A DNA stretch of 64,000 nt from CAYGSN01 sp964352675 (GTDB lineage: Bacteria; Pseudomonadota; Alphaproteobacteria; Micavibrionales; Micavibrionaceae), in assembly GCA_964352675.1 (NCBI GenBank), contig CAYGSN010000006.1, positions 18,884 through 82,883 of the forward strand, written 5' to 3'. Below the pieces are notes generated by a model. That model saw nothing but the letters and a program-made list of their open reading frames with translations, made no database searches and had not been told where the DNA came from. Below, in pieces: positions 26,486 through 36,144 of this stretch. A program made the position numbers and the translations under genes. How positions within the stretch are numbered: the stretch's first letter is position 1; every line of letters starts with the position of its first letter.

Positions 26486-27757
26486 ATGACCCAATCTCCT
26501 CTCTGGCATCCGTTTACACAGCATAAAACAGCCGGACCCATGATTGAAATTGCGCGGGCCGAAGGGGCGTATCTGTTTACGCCGGACGGACGCAAAATCA
26601 TTGATGGCATCTCCAGCTGGTGGGTGAATGCGCACGGCCATAACCATCCCAAAATTGTGCAGGCGGTGAAAGATTATACCGGCACGTTGGATCAGATTAT
26701 TTTCGCGGGCTTCACCCATGAACCGGCGCAGCGTTTTGCCGAAAAATTGCTGCGGTTAATGGGCGCGCCCTACAACCATGTGTTCCTGTCCGATAGTGGT
26801 TCCACATCCGTAGAAGTCGCGCTGAAAATGGCGATCGGTTTTTGCCAGCATCATAATAAAAAGCGCAGCAAAATTGTCGCGTTGGGGGGCGGGTATCACG
26901 GCGATACGTTCGGCGCGATGGCAGCCGGGGCGCGATCAGCCTTTACGCGCGGGATGGAGGATTATCTGTTCGAGGTCACCCATGTCCCGCCGGGTGATCT
27001 GCAGCGTCTGGAAGAGGTTTTGAAAGCCGGCGATGCCGCGGCCTTTATTTTCGAGCCGCTGGTACAGGGCGCGGGGGGGATGAATATGTATGGCGCGGAT
27101 GTGCTTCGTGACATGTTGGCGCTGTGTCGCAAATATGACGTGATCTCCATTGCTGATGAGGTAATGACCGGGTTCGGCCGCACGGGCACGATGTTTGCCT
27201 GTGATCAATCCGGCAAGAAAGCGCAAGAGCGCCCGGATATCATGTGCCTGTCAAAATGCATGACCAACGGATTTTTGCCGATGGGTGCGACGGTCTGCGG
27301 ACAAGAAATATATAATGCGTTTTACCATGAGGAGCGCAGCAAAATGTTCTTCCATTCCTCCTCTTTCACCGGCAATCCCCTGGCCTGCGTCGCGGCGGCG
27401 GCCGCGCTGGATATCTGGGCGGAAGAGCCTGTGGCCGAACGCCTGCAATTTATCGCCGCCAGCCATGAAAAAGCGCAGCATAAATTCGCGGCGCGCGATG
27501 ATGTCGAAAATATCCGCCAGTGCGGTACCATTCTGGCGCTGGATGTTAAGGCGCAAAGCGAGGGATATCTCTCAACCCTTGGGCCGCGCCTGTATCAGAT
27601 ATTCCTGGAGGAGGGTGTGCTCTTGCGTCCGCTGGGCAATACGGTCTATATTCTCCCCCCATACTGTGTAACGAACGAGGATCTGGAGAAACTCTATGAC
27701 AGCATCACCATCGCCCTGGATCGAATCCGGGATGAGCGCAAACAACAAGCGGCATGA
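26486..27757 (+). CDS. bioA: Adenosylmethionine-8-amino-7-oxononanoate transaminase
   Basis: BioA uses SAM as amino donor to make 7,8-diaminopelargonate. The 423-residue class III aminotransferase has WHPFTQH at the start, the DGISSWWVNAHGHNHP substrate loop, SDSGSTSVEVALKM, ADEVMTGFGRTG and the PLP lysine in LSKCMT (about K257). Its 3' end overlaps the next gene, a diiron-type protein, by 26 bp. Confidence 0.96.
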   Translation: MTQSPLWHPFTQHKTAGPMIEIARAEGAYLFTPDGRKIIDGISSWWVNAHGHNHPKIVQAVKDYTGTLDQIIFAGFTHEPAQRFAEKLLRLMGAPYNHVFLSDSGSTSVEVALKMAIGFCQHHNKKRSKIVALGGGYHGDTFGAMAAGARSAFTRGMEDYLFEVTHVPPGDLQRLEEVLKAGDAAAFIFEPLVQGAGGMNMYGADVLRDMLALCRKYDVISIADEVMTGFGRTGTMFACDQSGKKAQERPDIMCLSKCMTNGFLPMGATVCGQEIYNAFYHEERSKMFFHSSSFTGNPLACVAAAAALDIWAEEPVAERLQFIAASHEKAQHKFAARDDVENIRQCGTILALDVKAQSEGYLSTLGPRLYQIFLEEGVLLRPLGNTVYILPPYCVTNEDLEKLYDSITIALDRIRDERKQQAA

Positions 27758-28367
27758 AGCGCCGGTCCGCGAATTTTTAACCGAAATCGTCGAACGTCCG
27801 GAAGAACATGCAAAATTCATGAATATGCTCTCCATGCTGGAGCATATGGGCAGCCGTAAAATCATGGTCAGCCAGATGAACCGGCAGGAGACCCTCACCG
27901 AGGACACGCTGAAGCATCTGGCCGAGGAGGCCCGCCACGCTTATTTCTTTAAGCGTCAGGCTGAGCGCATGGCTGGCCGCGCGCTGGATGGCTATCGTGA
28001 AGAGAACACAATGTGCCGCGTTCCGGCGTTGATGTATTTCGGGCGGCTGGACGCCGGGATCGCTCAGAAGGTCACGGGCGGCGCGGACGACACCGAAAAC
28101 CAGGTCTATCCTTGGGTGTCGATGATTATCGAGTTGCGCGCCTGTTGGCTCTATCACATTTATCATGAGGTTCTGGAAGCCTCCTCCGTCAAACTTTCCC
28201 TGAAATCTTTGCTGGCCGAGGAAGACCAGCATCTCGCCGAAATGTATGAGATGGTCGGTGGGAACACGGATTTGCTGAAATCCCTAAGTGCGTATGAAAC
28301 CGAATTGTTTGGGAAGCTATGGAATTCGCTGCAGAATCAACATGAGGATATCCGTCAAGCAGCTTAA
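27732..28367 (+). CDS. Ferritin-like diiron protein at the end of the bioFDA operon
   Basis: The 211-residue, all-helical protein carries two EExxH motifs, EEARH and EEDQH, plus Glu residues in LSMLEHMGSRK and MIIELRACWLYHIYHEVLE. This is the ligand pattern of a four-helix carboxylate-bridged diiron site. Such proteins oxidise or cleave small molecules with O2. It overlaps bioA by 26 bp, and so is translated from the biotin operon. A role in supplying the pimeloyl precursor, in place of BioC/BioH, BioI or BioZ, is a hypothesis; an iron or stress role is the alternative. The start ATG at 27732 was chosen over 27696, which would overlap bioA further. Confidence 0.6.
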   Translation: MSANNKRHEAPVREFLTEIVERPEEHAKFMNMLSMLEHMGSRKIMVSQMNRQETLTEDTLKHLAEEARHAYFFKRQAERMAGRALDGYREENTMCRVPALMYFGRLDAGIAQKVTGGADDTENQVYPWVSMIIELRACWLYHIYHEVLEASSVKLSLKSLLAEEDQHLAEMYEMVGGNTDLLKSLSAYETELFGKLWNSLQNQHEDIRQAA

Positions 28368-28455
28368 ATTACAGGCTTCCACCCCAAAAATCCCTGTGCT
28401 AGACTGCGATTCTTCTAAAGAATTTAAGATATTAACCTTAATGGAACCCAAGCCC

Positions 28456-29571
28456 ATGAAACTCACTATTGAACGTGCCGCCCTTTTACGCTCTCTCAAT
28501 CACGTACAAAGCGTTGTCGAGCGCCGGAATACCATTCCTATTCTCTCCAATGTCTTGATCAAGGCCGAAGACGGCATGTTGTCCCTGACCACCACGGATA
28601 TGGATCTTGAGATTGTCGAATCGGTGGCCGCGAATGTGAAAACGGCGGGGTCAACCACGGCTCCTGCACATACCTTGCACGACATCGTCCGCAAACTGCC
28701 CGACGGCAGCGATGTAGAGCTGGCACTGAACGCCGAAGGAACGCAAATGACGGTGAAGGCCGGGCGGTCTCAATTCAAGCTGTCCTGTCTTCCAATCGGC
28801 GATTTCCCGGAGCTTGGCGCTGGCGATCTTCCGAACAGCTTTGCTATTCCTGCTGCTGATTTGCGGGCAGTTATCGACCGTACGAAATTCGCGATGAGCA
28901 CAGAGGAAACCCGTTATTACCTGAACGGCATTTATCTGCACGAAGCGGACAGCAACGGCGTGACTGTTTTACGGGCCGTGGCCACGGATGGTCACCGCCT
29001 GGCGCGATTTGAGATGCCTTTGCCCGGCGGCGCAACCGGCATGCCCGGTGTTATTATCCCGCGCAAGGCGATTGGAGAGTTGCGCAAGCTGATCGATGAG
29101 GCCGCGGACACAATCCAGATTGAGCTGTCCGAGAGCAAAATTCGTTTTGTCTTCGACCATGTGATTCTGACCTCCAAGCTGATTGATGGTACCTTCCCGG
29201 ATTACCAGCGCGTGATCCCCGAAGGCAACGACAAAATCGTCGAGGTGGACCCGAAGGCATTCTCCAGCGCGATCGACCGCGTTTCCACGATTTCCGATGG
29301 TAAATCCCGTGCGCTGAAAATCACGCTGAACGGCAAGCAAATGACGCTTTCCGCCAGCTCTGCGGAGTCCGGCAGTGCAACGGAAGAGCTGGAGGTTAAT
29401 GGCGAGACTGAGATCGAGATTGGCTTTAATGCGAAATATTTGCTCGATATCACATCGCAAATTGACGGCGAAGGCTGCCGCTTGACCCTCGCCGATCCGG
29501 CCAGCCCGACCATTATTCAGGATAATAGCGATCTGTCCGCGCTCTATGTGATTATGCCGCTGCGGGTTTAA
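28456..29571 (+). CDS. dnaN: DNA polymerase III sliding clamp, beta subunit
   Basis: The 371-residue clamp has the usual three domains. MKLTIERAALLRSLNHVQSVVERRNTIPILSNVLI opens it, KFAMSTEETRYYLNGIYLH and ATDGHRLA lie in the middle, and the C-terminus ends YVIMPLRV, the partner-binding end. The start at 28456 fits the family; longer frames upstream read through non-conserved sequence. It is 89 bp after the diiron gene. Confidence 0.97.
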   Translation: MKLTIERAALLRSLNHVQSVVERRNTIPILSNVLIKAEDGMLSLTTTDMDLEIVESVAANVKTAGSTTAPAHTLHDIVRKLPDGSDVELALNAEGTQMTVKAGRSQFKLSCLPIGDFPELGAGDLPNSFAIPAADLRAVIDRTKFAMSTEETRYYLNGIYLHEADSNGVTVLRAVATDGHRLARFEMPLPGGATGMPGVIIPRKAIGELRKLIDEAADTIQIELSESKIRFVFDHVILTSKLIDGTFPDYQRVIPEGNDKIVEVDPKAFSSAIDRVSTISDGKSRALKITLNGKQMTLSASSAESGSATEELEVNGETEIEIGFNAKYLLDITSQIDGEGCRLTLADPASPTIIQDNSDLSALYVIMPLRV

Positions 29572-29574
29572 TTG

Positions 29575-29817
29575 ATGCAATCTCAAACTACAAATACCTA
29601 CGATTGTGATGTTTGTGATAAAAGTTTTGAGATGGCAAATGGCCGCTATAATGGAAAGTTTATAAAAACCTACTACATAAATGTTTGTATGCCTTGTTAT
29701 AGGGCAAACTGGGATGGTTGGGCACCACAATTTGAAGAGCGAGTGCTTAAAAATCTCAAAGATAAAGAAGAAGGTTTCCCCGAGAGAAACGAAAACGATC
29801 TTTTGCCTCGAGAGTAA
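29575..29817 (+). CDS. Small zinc-ribbon-like protein between dnaN and recF
   Basis: The 80-residue product has two Cys pairs, CDVC and CMPC, 24 residues apart, which could bind zinc, and an aromatic-rich middle (YNGKFIKTYYINVC, WDGWAPQFEERV) followed by a charged tail. It starts 1 bp after the dnaN stop codon and ends 17 bp before recF. Codon use is more AT-rich than its neighbours, as if inserted. I do not recognise the family. Confidence 0.6.
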   Translation: MQSQTTNTYDCDVCDKSFEMANGRYNGKFIKTYYINVCMPCYRANWDGWAPQFEERVLKNLKDKEEGFPERNENDLLPRE

Positions 29818-29834
29818 TAATATATAGATTATGT

Positions 29835-30977
29835 ATGTCTTATATCTCATCCCTCAAGCTCCATAACTTCCGGTGCTATTCTGCTGCTGCGCTGTCTGAT
29901 CTGGCGGCGGGGTTTGTGGTTCTGCACGGCCCAAACGGGGCGGGCAAGACGAATGTGCTGGAGGCGCTCTCACTACTCTCCCCCGGCCGGGGTCTGCGTG
30001 GGGCGCGGGTGATGGAGATGCAGTGCCAGCAACAGGCGGCACAGCCCTGGGCCGTTGCTGCGGCGCTGGAGACCTCTTACGGCACGGTGCAGCTTGGCAC
30101 CGGGCTGGATCCGCAAACGGAAAAGCGTACCATCCGCATCAACGGCGCAACCGCGCGCGGGCAAAATGCGCTGGCGGAGCATTTGGCCTGTGTCTGGCTC
30201 ACGCCCCAGATGGACCGGATCTTTATCGATGCAGCCGGTGATCGCCGCCGCTTTCTTGATCGCCTTGTCTTTGCCTTTGATCCCGGCCATTCCGGGCGCG
30301 TGACGCGCTACGAAAATGCGCTGCGCCAGCGCTCGAAACTGTTGCAGGACGGCAAGGGCGAGCCGGCCTGGCTGGAATCGCTGGAGGCGCAGATGGCCGA
30401 AACCGGCGTGGCGATTGCGGCCGCCCGTCTGGAATTTGTCCAGCGTCTGCAAAAAGCCAGCGAAGCACATCGGAATGATCATTTTCCTCTCGCGCAGCTC
30501 ACCGCCAAAGGCACGGTGGAGGAGCTGCTTCAAAACTCTCCGGCCTTAGAGGTGGAGGAGATGTTCCGCTACCAGCTTTCGGAATCGCGCGGCGTTGATA
30601 TGCTCACTGGCGGCGCGGCGACGGGCCCGCATAAATCCGATTTGGCCGTGAAAATGGCGGCCAAGAATATGAAGGCGGACCAATGCTCAACCGGTGAGCA
30701 AAAGGCGTTGCTGATCGGGATTATTCTGGCCCATGCGCGCCTGATCGCGGCGGAGCGCGGAAGCCCGCCGATCTTATTGTTGGATGAGGTCGCCGCGCAT
30801 CTGGATGAAAATCGCCGTGCCGCGCTGTATGAAATTCTGGAGTCGCTGGGCGGGCAAGTCTGGCTGACCGGCACGGACCGTTCCCTGTTCAGCGCCATCG
30901 AAAACACGGCGCAGATGTTTGAGGTGCGCGAGGCACAGATTGCCGCCATGAGCGATCAGGCCCTGCTGCGGGCGTGA
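29835..30977 (+). CDS. recF: DNA repair and recombination protein RecF
   Basis: RecF loads RecA at single-stranded gaps with RecO and RecR. The 380-residue SMC-like ATPase has Walker A HGPNGAGKTN (31-40), the stretch FIDAAGDRRRFLDRLVFAFDPGH, the signature-like CSTGEQKALLIGIILAHA and Walker B PPILLLDEVAAHLDENRR. Its last 22 bp overlap the convergent kinase-like gene. Confidence 0.95.
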   Translation: MSYISSLKLHNFRCYSAAALSDLAAGFVVLHGPNGAGKTNVLEALSLLSPGRGLRGARVMEMQCQQQAAQPWAVAAALETSYGTVQLGTGLDPQTEKRTIRINGATARGQNALAEHLACVWLTPQMDRIFIDAAGDRRRFLDRLVFAFDPGHSGRVTRYENALRQRSKLLQDGKGEPAWLESLEAQMAETGVAIAAARLEFVQRLQKASEAHRNDHFPLAQLTAKGTVEELLQNSPALEVEEMFRYQLSESRGVDMLTGGAATGPHKSDLAVKMAAKNMKADQCSTGEQKALLIGIILAHARLIAAERGSPPILLLDEVAAHLDENRRAALYEILESLGGQVWLTGTDRSLFSAIENTAQMFEVREAQIAAMSDQALLRA

Positions 30978-31528
30978 TCCAGAATGGCCTGCGCGGATTC
31001 TGCGGGCGCGGCCGATGTTGTATCCAGCTCCAGAAGATTGGGGTGCCCGGCCATCAGGGGTTTGTATTTTTCATTGTTCCGGCGCGGTGATTCCGGGTTG
31101 GTTTCCTTCATACGCGCATGGCGCTCGGCGCTGACGATGCGGCGCGTGTTTTCCTCAACCCCGCAGATCAAGCGCACGGGAACAAACAGCCCGTTCCTTT
31201 CCGCCTCTGCCAGTTTCTGAATGCGGGCAAACCATGCATGATCTTCTTGGTTGTGATCGAACAGGGCATTGGTCAGCACAAAGCTGTATTCCGGCGGCGA
31301 GATATGAACCATCGTGTCAAAGACAGCTTCCCAGATTTTTTCGGCATTGCTCCAGATACGTTTGGGCAGCAGGGTTTTGCCGTCCTGACGGATCAGGCTG
31401 AAGAGCGGGTTGTTGATCAGGTGGTTATCAACCAGCCGGATATTGGGCTCCTGCGCGCAGAGCTCTTTGGCAATCGTGTATTTGCCGACACCGGGAAAGC
31501 CAAAAAGGTAAAAGATCGTGTTGTTCAT
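30956..31528 (-). CDS. P-loop kinase-like protein
   Basis: The 190-residue protein has Walker A LFGFPGVGKYTIAKEL at its N-terminus, VDNHLINNPLFSLI, and a lid-like region with RIVSAERHARMKETNPES. It resembles small P-loop kinases of the shikimate/gluconate kinase group, but the substrate is not evident. It converges with recF and overlaps it by 22 bp. Confidence 0.75.
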   Translation of the reverse strand: MNNTIFYLFGFPGVGKYTIAKELCAQEPNIRLVDNHLINNPLFSLIRQDGKTLLPKRIWSNAEKIWEAVFDTMVHISPPEYSFVLTNALFDHNQEDHAWFARIQKLAEAERNGLFVPVRLICGVEENTRRIVSAERHARMKETNPESPRRNNEKYKPLMAGHPNLLELDTTSAAPAESAQAILDHARSRA

Positions 31529-31773
31529 ATCTGCAATGTTAAGTTTTTGTTTTTAAATTGTAAATCACGTTCGTCAGTTCGTTTGTTCAAAACCGGGGGG
31601 AGGGGTGGAGGGTGTTGATTTTCCTTTATTTTTCACGGTTTTTGATCATGAAACGAGAATAGCATGAAAACAAGGGCAAATAAAGGAAAATATTCCTAAA
31701 AAAATGCGGTTCTCAAGCTGTTTTTGCCTTAATTTTTTATGCCGGCTTTCATAAAAACTGATAGAACGTTCTT
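31529..31773. other. Intergenic region between divergent genes
   Basis: This AT-rich 245 bp carries the promoters of the flanking divergent genes. A 10-bp palindrome AGAACGTTCT sits at 31763-31772, directly before the DMT transporter start codon; it could be an operator or chance. No gene is seen. Confidence 0.4.
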
Positions 31774-32667
31774 ATGAGCTGGATTTTCTTTGCCCTGATC
31801 GCAGCGATCACCCTGAGTTTTTCTCCGTTGATCGGGGAGTATTTCAAGGTGCGCTCCCTTTATCTGTTGTTCTGGATGCGGTTGTTTTGTGCGCTGGTCA
31901 TGCTGCCTGTGGCGATGATCGTTCCGGCCCCGGATAATCTTCTTTTTTATCTCTATGTCATGGCCAGTGCGGTGTGTTTTGGTTATGCCGACGTTATCTT
32001 TATCGGTCTGGCGGGGCGGATCGGGGCCGGGCCGGTCTCACGCATCGAACCGTTAAGCGTCGGGGTTACGTTTTTGCTGTGGCTGGTTGTAAGCCCCACG
32101 CTGGCGGTATCTTATGTCGAGCAGCCGGTGCGCGGCGCGGCGATCATGTTGAGTCTGGCGGGCAGTTTGTATTTCGCCAGCCGGCTGCGTTATTGTACGG
32201 TCAGCCGTGCGGCGCTGGTGGAGATGATGCCGGTGGTGATCAGCGCCAGTATCGGGGTGATCATGGCAAAGCTGGCGATGGATGCCTCTGCTCCGCTGGC
32301 CGGTGTGGTGTGGTATGCGATGATCCAGACCGCCACGGTGTGGGTTTTATATTGCGCCCGGCTGGGCTATCTGCAGCTTCGCGGCGGCATGGAGGAGGAG
32401 CCGTTTGACTTTTCGCGGATTTTCGACCGGCGGGTGTTGCTGGCAGGGGCTGTGATTTCTCTGAACTGGTTGTTGCATGTTCCATCCAAACAATATGCGT
32501 TTTCGCTGGTCGAAAATCCCGCCTATGTAACGATGATTGCCCTGAGCGCGCCGCTGTGGGTGATTCTGTTTTACAGGCTTGCCGGGCGGCAGGAAAAAGC
32601 CGATATCTGGTCCGGTCTGGGGCTGTTGGCCTGTGCGGCTCTGCTGGTGGCGGCAACGCGGCTGTAA
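31774..32667 (+). CDS. EamA/DMT-superfamily membrane transporter
   Basis: The 297-residue protein has ten hydrophobic helices in two five-helix halves, the arrangement of drug/metabolite transporters. GRIGAGPVSRIEPLSV and FSLVENPAYVTMIALSAPLWVILF are the matching helix-4-type motifs of each half. It may export amino acids or other metabolites; the substrate cannot be told from sequence. Confidence 0.8.
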   Translation: MSWIFFALIAAITLSFSPLIGEYFKVRSLYLLFWMRLFCALVMLPVAMIVPAPDNLLFYLYVMASAVCFGYADVIFIGLAGRIGAGPVSRIEPLSVGVTFLLWLVVSPTLAVSYVEQPVRGAAIMLSLAGSLYFASRLRYCTVSRAALVEMMPVVISASIGVIMAKLAMDASAPLAGVVWYAMIQTATVWVLYCARLGYLQLRGGMEEEPFDFSRIFDRRVLLAGAVISLNWLLHVPSKQYAFSLVENPAYVTMIALSAPLWVILFYRLAGRQEKADIWSGLGLLACAALLVAATRL

Positions 32668-32807
32668 CCCTTTGAAATAATTGGCAAAAAATCAGGGAAA
32701 ACTGCGCTTTTTTCCTACCTTTCCGCAAGGGGCTGTGCTATACATTCCTATTGGCTAGAACCACCGGAAAATATAGTGTTTCAAACAAAACGGGACTGTA
32801 AAAAATC

Positions 32808-35284
32808 ATGAGCGACAAGGCGGCACAAAAAGTGGCAGATAACACCCAGGAAAATCAGGAATACGGCGCAGATTCAATCAAGGTCTTGAGAGGACTTGAT
32901 GCGGTGCGCAAGCGCCCGGGAATGTATATTGGCGACACCGATGACGGCTCTGGTCTGCATCACATGGTGTATGAGGTGGTTGATAACGCAATTGATGAGA
33001 GCCTGGCCGGGCATTGTGACCAGATTGATGTGATGTTGAATTCCGACGGTTCGGTCACGGTCAGGGATAACGGGCGTGGAATTCCGGTGGAAATTCACAA
33101 GGAAGAGGGCGTGTCGGCGGCGCAGGTGATTATGACCCAGCTGCATGCCGGGGGAAAATTCGATCAAAATTCTTATAAAGTGTCCGGCGGTCTGCACGGG
33201 GTTGGCGTATCGGTTGTGAACGCGCTGTCCGAGCATTTGGATTTGCGTATCCGCCGCGAGGGCAAAGAGTGGTTCATGCGTTTCAAAGGCGGGAATGCGG
33301 AAAAGGATCTGGAGCCTGTCCGTGATCTGGAAGAGGGGGAACGCAATGGAACGGAAGTGACGTTCTTGCCCTCGCCTGAAACATTCACCATGACGGATTT
33401 TGATTTTAAGACGCTGGAAGACCGCCTGCGTGAGCTGGCTTTCCTGAATTCCGGCGTGAATATTTATCTGTCCGATTTGCGTGCGGATGAAGAGAGCGAG
33501 CACACGGTTGTGCACCTGCATTACGAAGGCGGTATTGAGAGCTTTGTGGAATATCTCGACCGCTCCAAAAAGCCGATCATCAGCCCGCCGGTCACGATCA
33601 GCGCCTATGACGATGCTGCCGGGATCACGGTCGAAGCCGCGCTGGAATGGACCGATGCCTATCACGAANNNNNNNNNNGTGCTTTACCAATAACATCCCG
33701 CAGCGCGATGGCGGGACGCATTTGGCCGGTTTCCGCGGCGCGCTGACCCGCGTGATCGGAAAATACGCCGATGAAAAAAACCTGATCAAGAAAAACGATA
33801 TCAAGCTGACCGGAGAAGATATGCGCGAGGGTCTGACCTGCGTGCTGTCGGTGAAGGTTCCGGACCCGAAATTTAGCTCCCAGACCAAGGACAAGCTGGT
33901 GTCTTCCGAGGTGCGCCCGGTTGTGGAGAGCGCGATGAGCGAGCATCTCTCGACCTGGTTTGAGGAACACCCGACCGAAGCCAAACAAATTGTCGGCAAG
34001 ATTATCGAAGCCGCCACCGCCCGTGAAGCGGCACGAAGAGCGCGTGATTTGACCCGCCGTAAAGGCATCATGGATATTTCTAACCTGCCGGGTAAGCTGG
34101 CGGACTGCCAGTCGAAAGATCCCGCGGCCTCTGAAATTTTCATCGTTGAGGGAGACTCCGCGGGTGGTTCGGCCAAGCAGGCGCGTGACCGGCATTTCCA
34201 GGCGATCCTGCCGCTGCGGGGGAAAATACTGAACACCGAACGCGCGCGTTTTGATAAAATGGTGGCTTCCGAACAGATCGGCACGTTGATCACCGCTCTG
34301 GGCACAGGGATCGGACCTGATGAATTTAATATCGAGAAAACCCGTTATCACAAAATCATTATCATGACGGATGCGGACGTGGATGGTTCGCACATCCGTA
34401 CGCTGCTTTTGACATTTTTCTTCCGCTATATGCCGGAGGTGATCGAGCGCGGCTATCTCTATATTGCCCAGCCGCCGCTGTTCAAGGTCAAGCGGGGCAA
34501 TGCCGGTGAGCTGTATGTCAAGGATGAGCGCGGTCTGGAGGATTACCTGATTGATGCGGCGCTCTCTGACCTCACGATTATCGACGGTAAGGGCAGCACC
34601 CGCAGCGGCAAAGATGTCGCCGAATTGCTGGTGCAGGCGCGCCGCCTGCGTAATTCCATCAACGCCCTGACCCGCCGTGCCGGAAACCGCCGTATTGTAG
34701 AACAGGTGGCGATCGCCGGGGCCTTTGATGATGCCATTTTCGAGGACGCTAAAAAGGGCGAAGGCTATGCTGCGAAAGTGGCGGAGCGCCTCAATGCTAT
34801 TGCGCCAAAGAATGAGCAGGGCTGGAAGGGCAGTTTCACGCCCGTCGGCGGCTATGTGTTCGAGCGTACTGTGCGCGGGGTTAGTGATAAGATTCGCATG
34901 TCGCCCGATCGTCTGCGTTCTCCCGATGCACGGCGCTTGCATGGTTCTATCGAATGGCTGCAGGAGATTTTTTCAGGGTCGGTGGAAATCCGCGACGGAG
35001 AGAAATTGGTGGCCAAGGTCAACGGCCCCGCCGCGCTGTATGACCGCGTGGTGGAATTTGGCCGCAAGGGGCTGGCGATTTCGCGCTATAAGGGTTTGGG
35101 GGAAATGAACCCGGACCAGCTCTGGGAAACCACGCTGGACCCCAATGTCCGTACGCTGCTGCAAGTCAATGTTGCCGATGCCGTGAAGGCCGATGAGATT
35201 TTCTCAACCCTGATGGGCGATGTGGTCGAGCCAAGACGGGAATTCATTCAGGACAACGCGCTGAAAGCCGCGGTGGATGTTTAG
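32808..35284 (+). CDS. gyrB: DNA gyrase subunit B (one gene across a sequence gap)
   Basis: GyrB is the ATPase and TOPRIM subunit that drives negative supercoiling. The GHKL domain has VVDNAIDES, VRDNGRGIPVEIH and VSGGLHGVGVSVVNALS. TOPRIM has EGDSAGGSAKQARDR and MTDADVDGSHIRTLLL. The C-terminus ends with the YKGLGEMNPDQLWETT motif. Ten N at 33669-33678 interrupt it and shift the frame: before the gap the reading is frame 3, after it frame 2. Known GyrB sequence at this point (YHE-x-x-x-CFTNNIPQRDGG) needs 8 bases there, so the gap is a placeholder and the gene, about 824 residues, is probably intact. Confidence 0.95.
33669..33678. other. Assembly gap (10 N) in gyrB
   Basis: Ten N that cannot be the true length because the GyrB frame requires 3n+2 bases here, most likely 8. 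Confidence 0.9.
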
Positions 35285-35287
35285 TCT

Positions 35288-36061
35288 ATGAAATTCTGGC
35301 AAGTTGATTCCTTTACAACCGATGTTTTTAAGGGCAATCCGGCAGGTGTTTTTGTTTTTGAAAATGAGCCTGATGCCAGTTTGATGCAGGACATAGCCAT
35401 GGAGATGAATCTCTCGGAGACGGCTTTTGTTATCAGGAAACCTGCGCTGAAAATTCGATGGTTTACCCCTAATTCAGAAGTGAATTTATGCGGTCATGCC
35501 ACGCTGGCTGCGGCTCATACAATCTGGTCGAACGGTTTTGAAGAAGAGAGTCTTGTTTTTGATAGCAAAAGTGGACCTTTGAAGGTGTCAAAAAACAAAG
35601 ATTCATATGTTCTGGATTTTCCCGTACAGCCCGCCGAAGATAGGGCCCCCCGATTGATTCAAAGCATTACAAATATTGATCCCGTATATTGCGGCAGCAA
35701 TGGCGAAGATTTTATGGCTGTTTTGCCGAATGCCCGTGATGTTATTGATTTCAAGCCTGATCTGGACGCTATTTCCGGTCTTGATGAGCGCGGGTTTATC
35801 GTTACGGCGCAGGATGATAGCGGGCAGTACGATTATATTTACCGAGCATTCTTCCCAAAACTGGGGATTGAGGAAGATCCTGTCACGGGTTCTGCAAACA
35901 CAATTTTGACGCCTTATTGGGGCAAAGCCTTGGGTAAGAAAGCTCTATCGGCTTTTCAGGCGTCAAAAAGAACCGGACAGCTGGGTGTGCGGATTGAGGC
36001 GGACAGGGTTTTGATTTCCGGTCAGGCCGTAACAGTTTTATCTGGCGAGATGCATTTGTAG
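35288..36061 (+). CDS. PhzF-family isomerase/epimerase
   Basis: The 257-residue protein has the PhzF fold of two hot-dog-like halves. Motifs are DSFTTDVFKGNPAGVFV, MNLSETAFVI (the catalytic Glu), RWFTPNSEVNLCGHATLAAAH, and EEDPVTGSAN. PhzF enzymes isomerise unsaturated cyclic acids, but most family members outside phenazine clusters have unknown substrates. No phenazine gene is near. It starts 3 bp after gyrB and is probably cotranscribed. Confidence 0.88.
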   Translation: MKFWQVDSFTTDVFKGNPAGVFVFENEPDASLMQDIAMEMNLSETAFVIRKPALKIRWFTPNSEVNLCGHATLAAAHTIWSNGFEEESLVFDSKSGPLKVSKNKDSYVLDFPVQPAEDRAPRLIQSITNIDPVYCGSNGEDFMAVLPNARDVIDFKPDLDAISGLDERGFIVTAQDDSGQYDYIYRAFFPKLGIEEDPVTGSANTILTPYWGKALGKKALSAFQASKRTGQLGVRIEADRVLISGQAVTVLSGEMHL

Positions 36062-36144
36062 GTAGCCATGGCGTTCTGCCTGAACGTGGTCAACAAAAAT
36101 CCGTGACTTTAGCCTTACCATACTCTGAAAATTGACATCACCTC

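Noticed and set aside
31763..31772. AGAACGTTCT palindrome as a LexA site
   Set aside because: Alphaproteobacterial LexA boxes are GTTC-N7-GTTC. This is only a 10-bp dyad next to a start codon.
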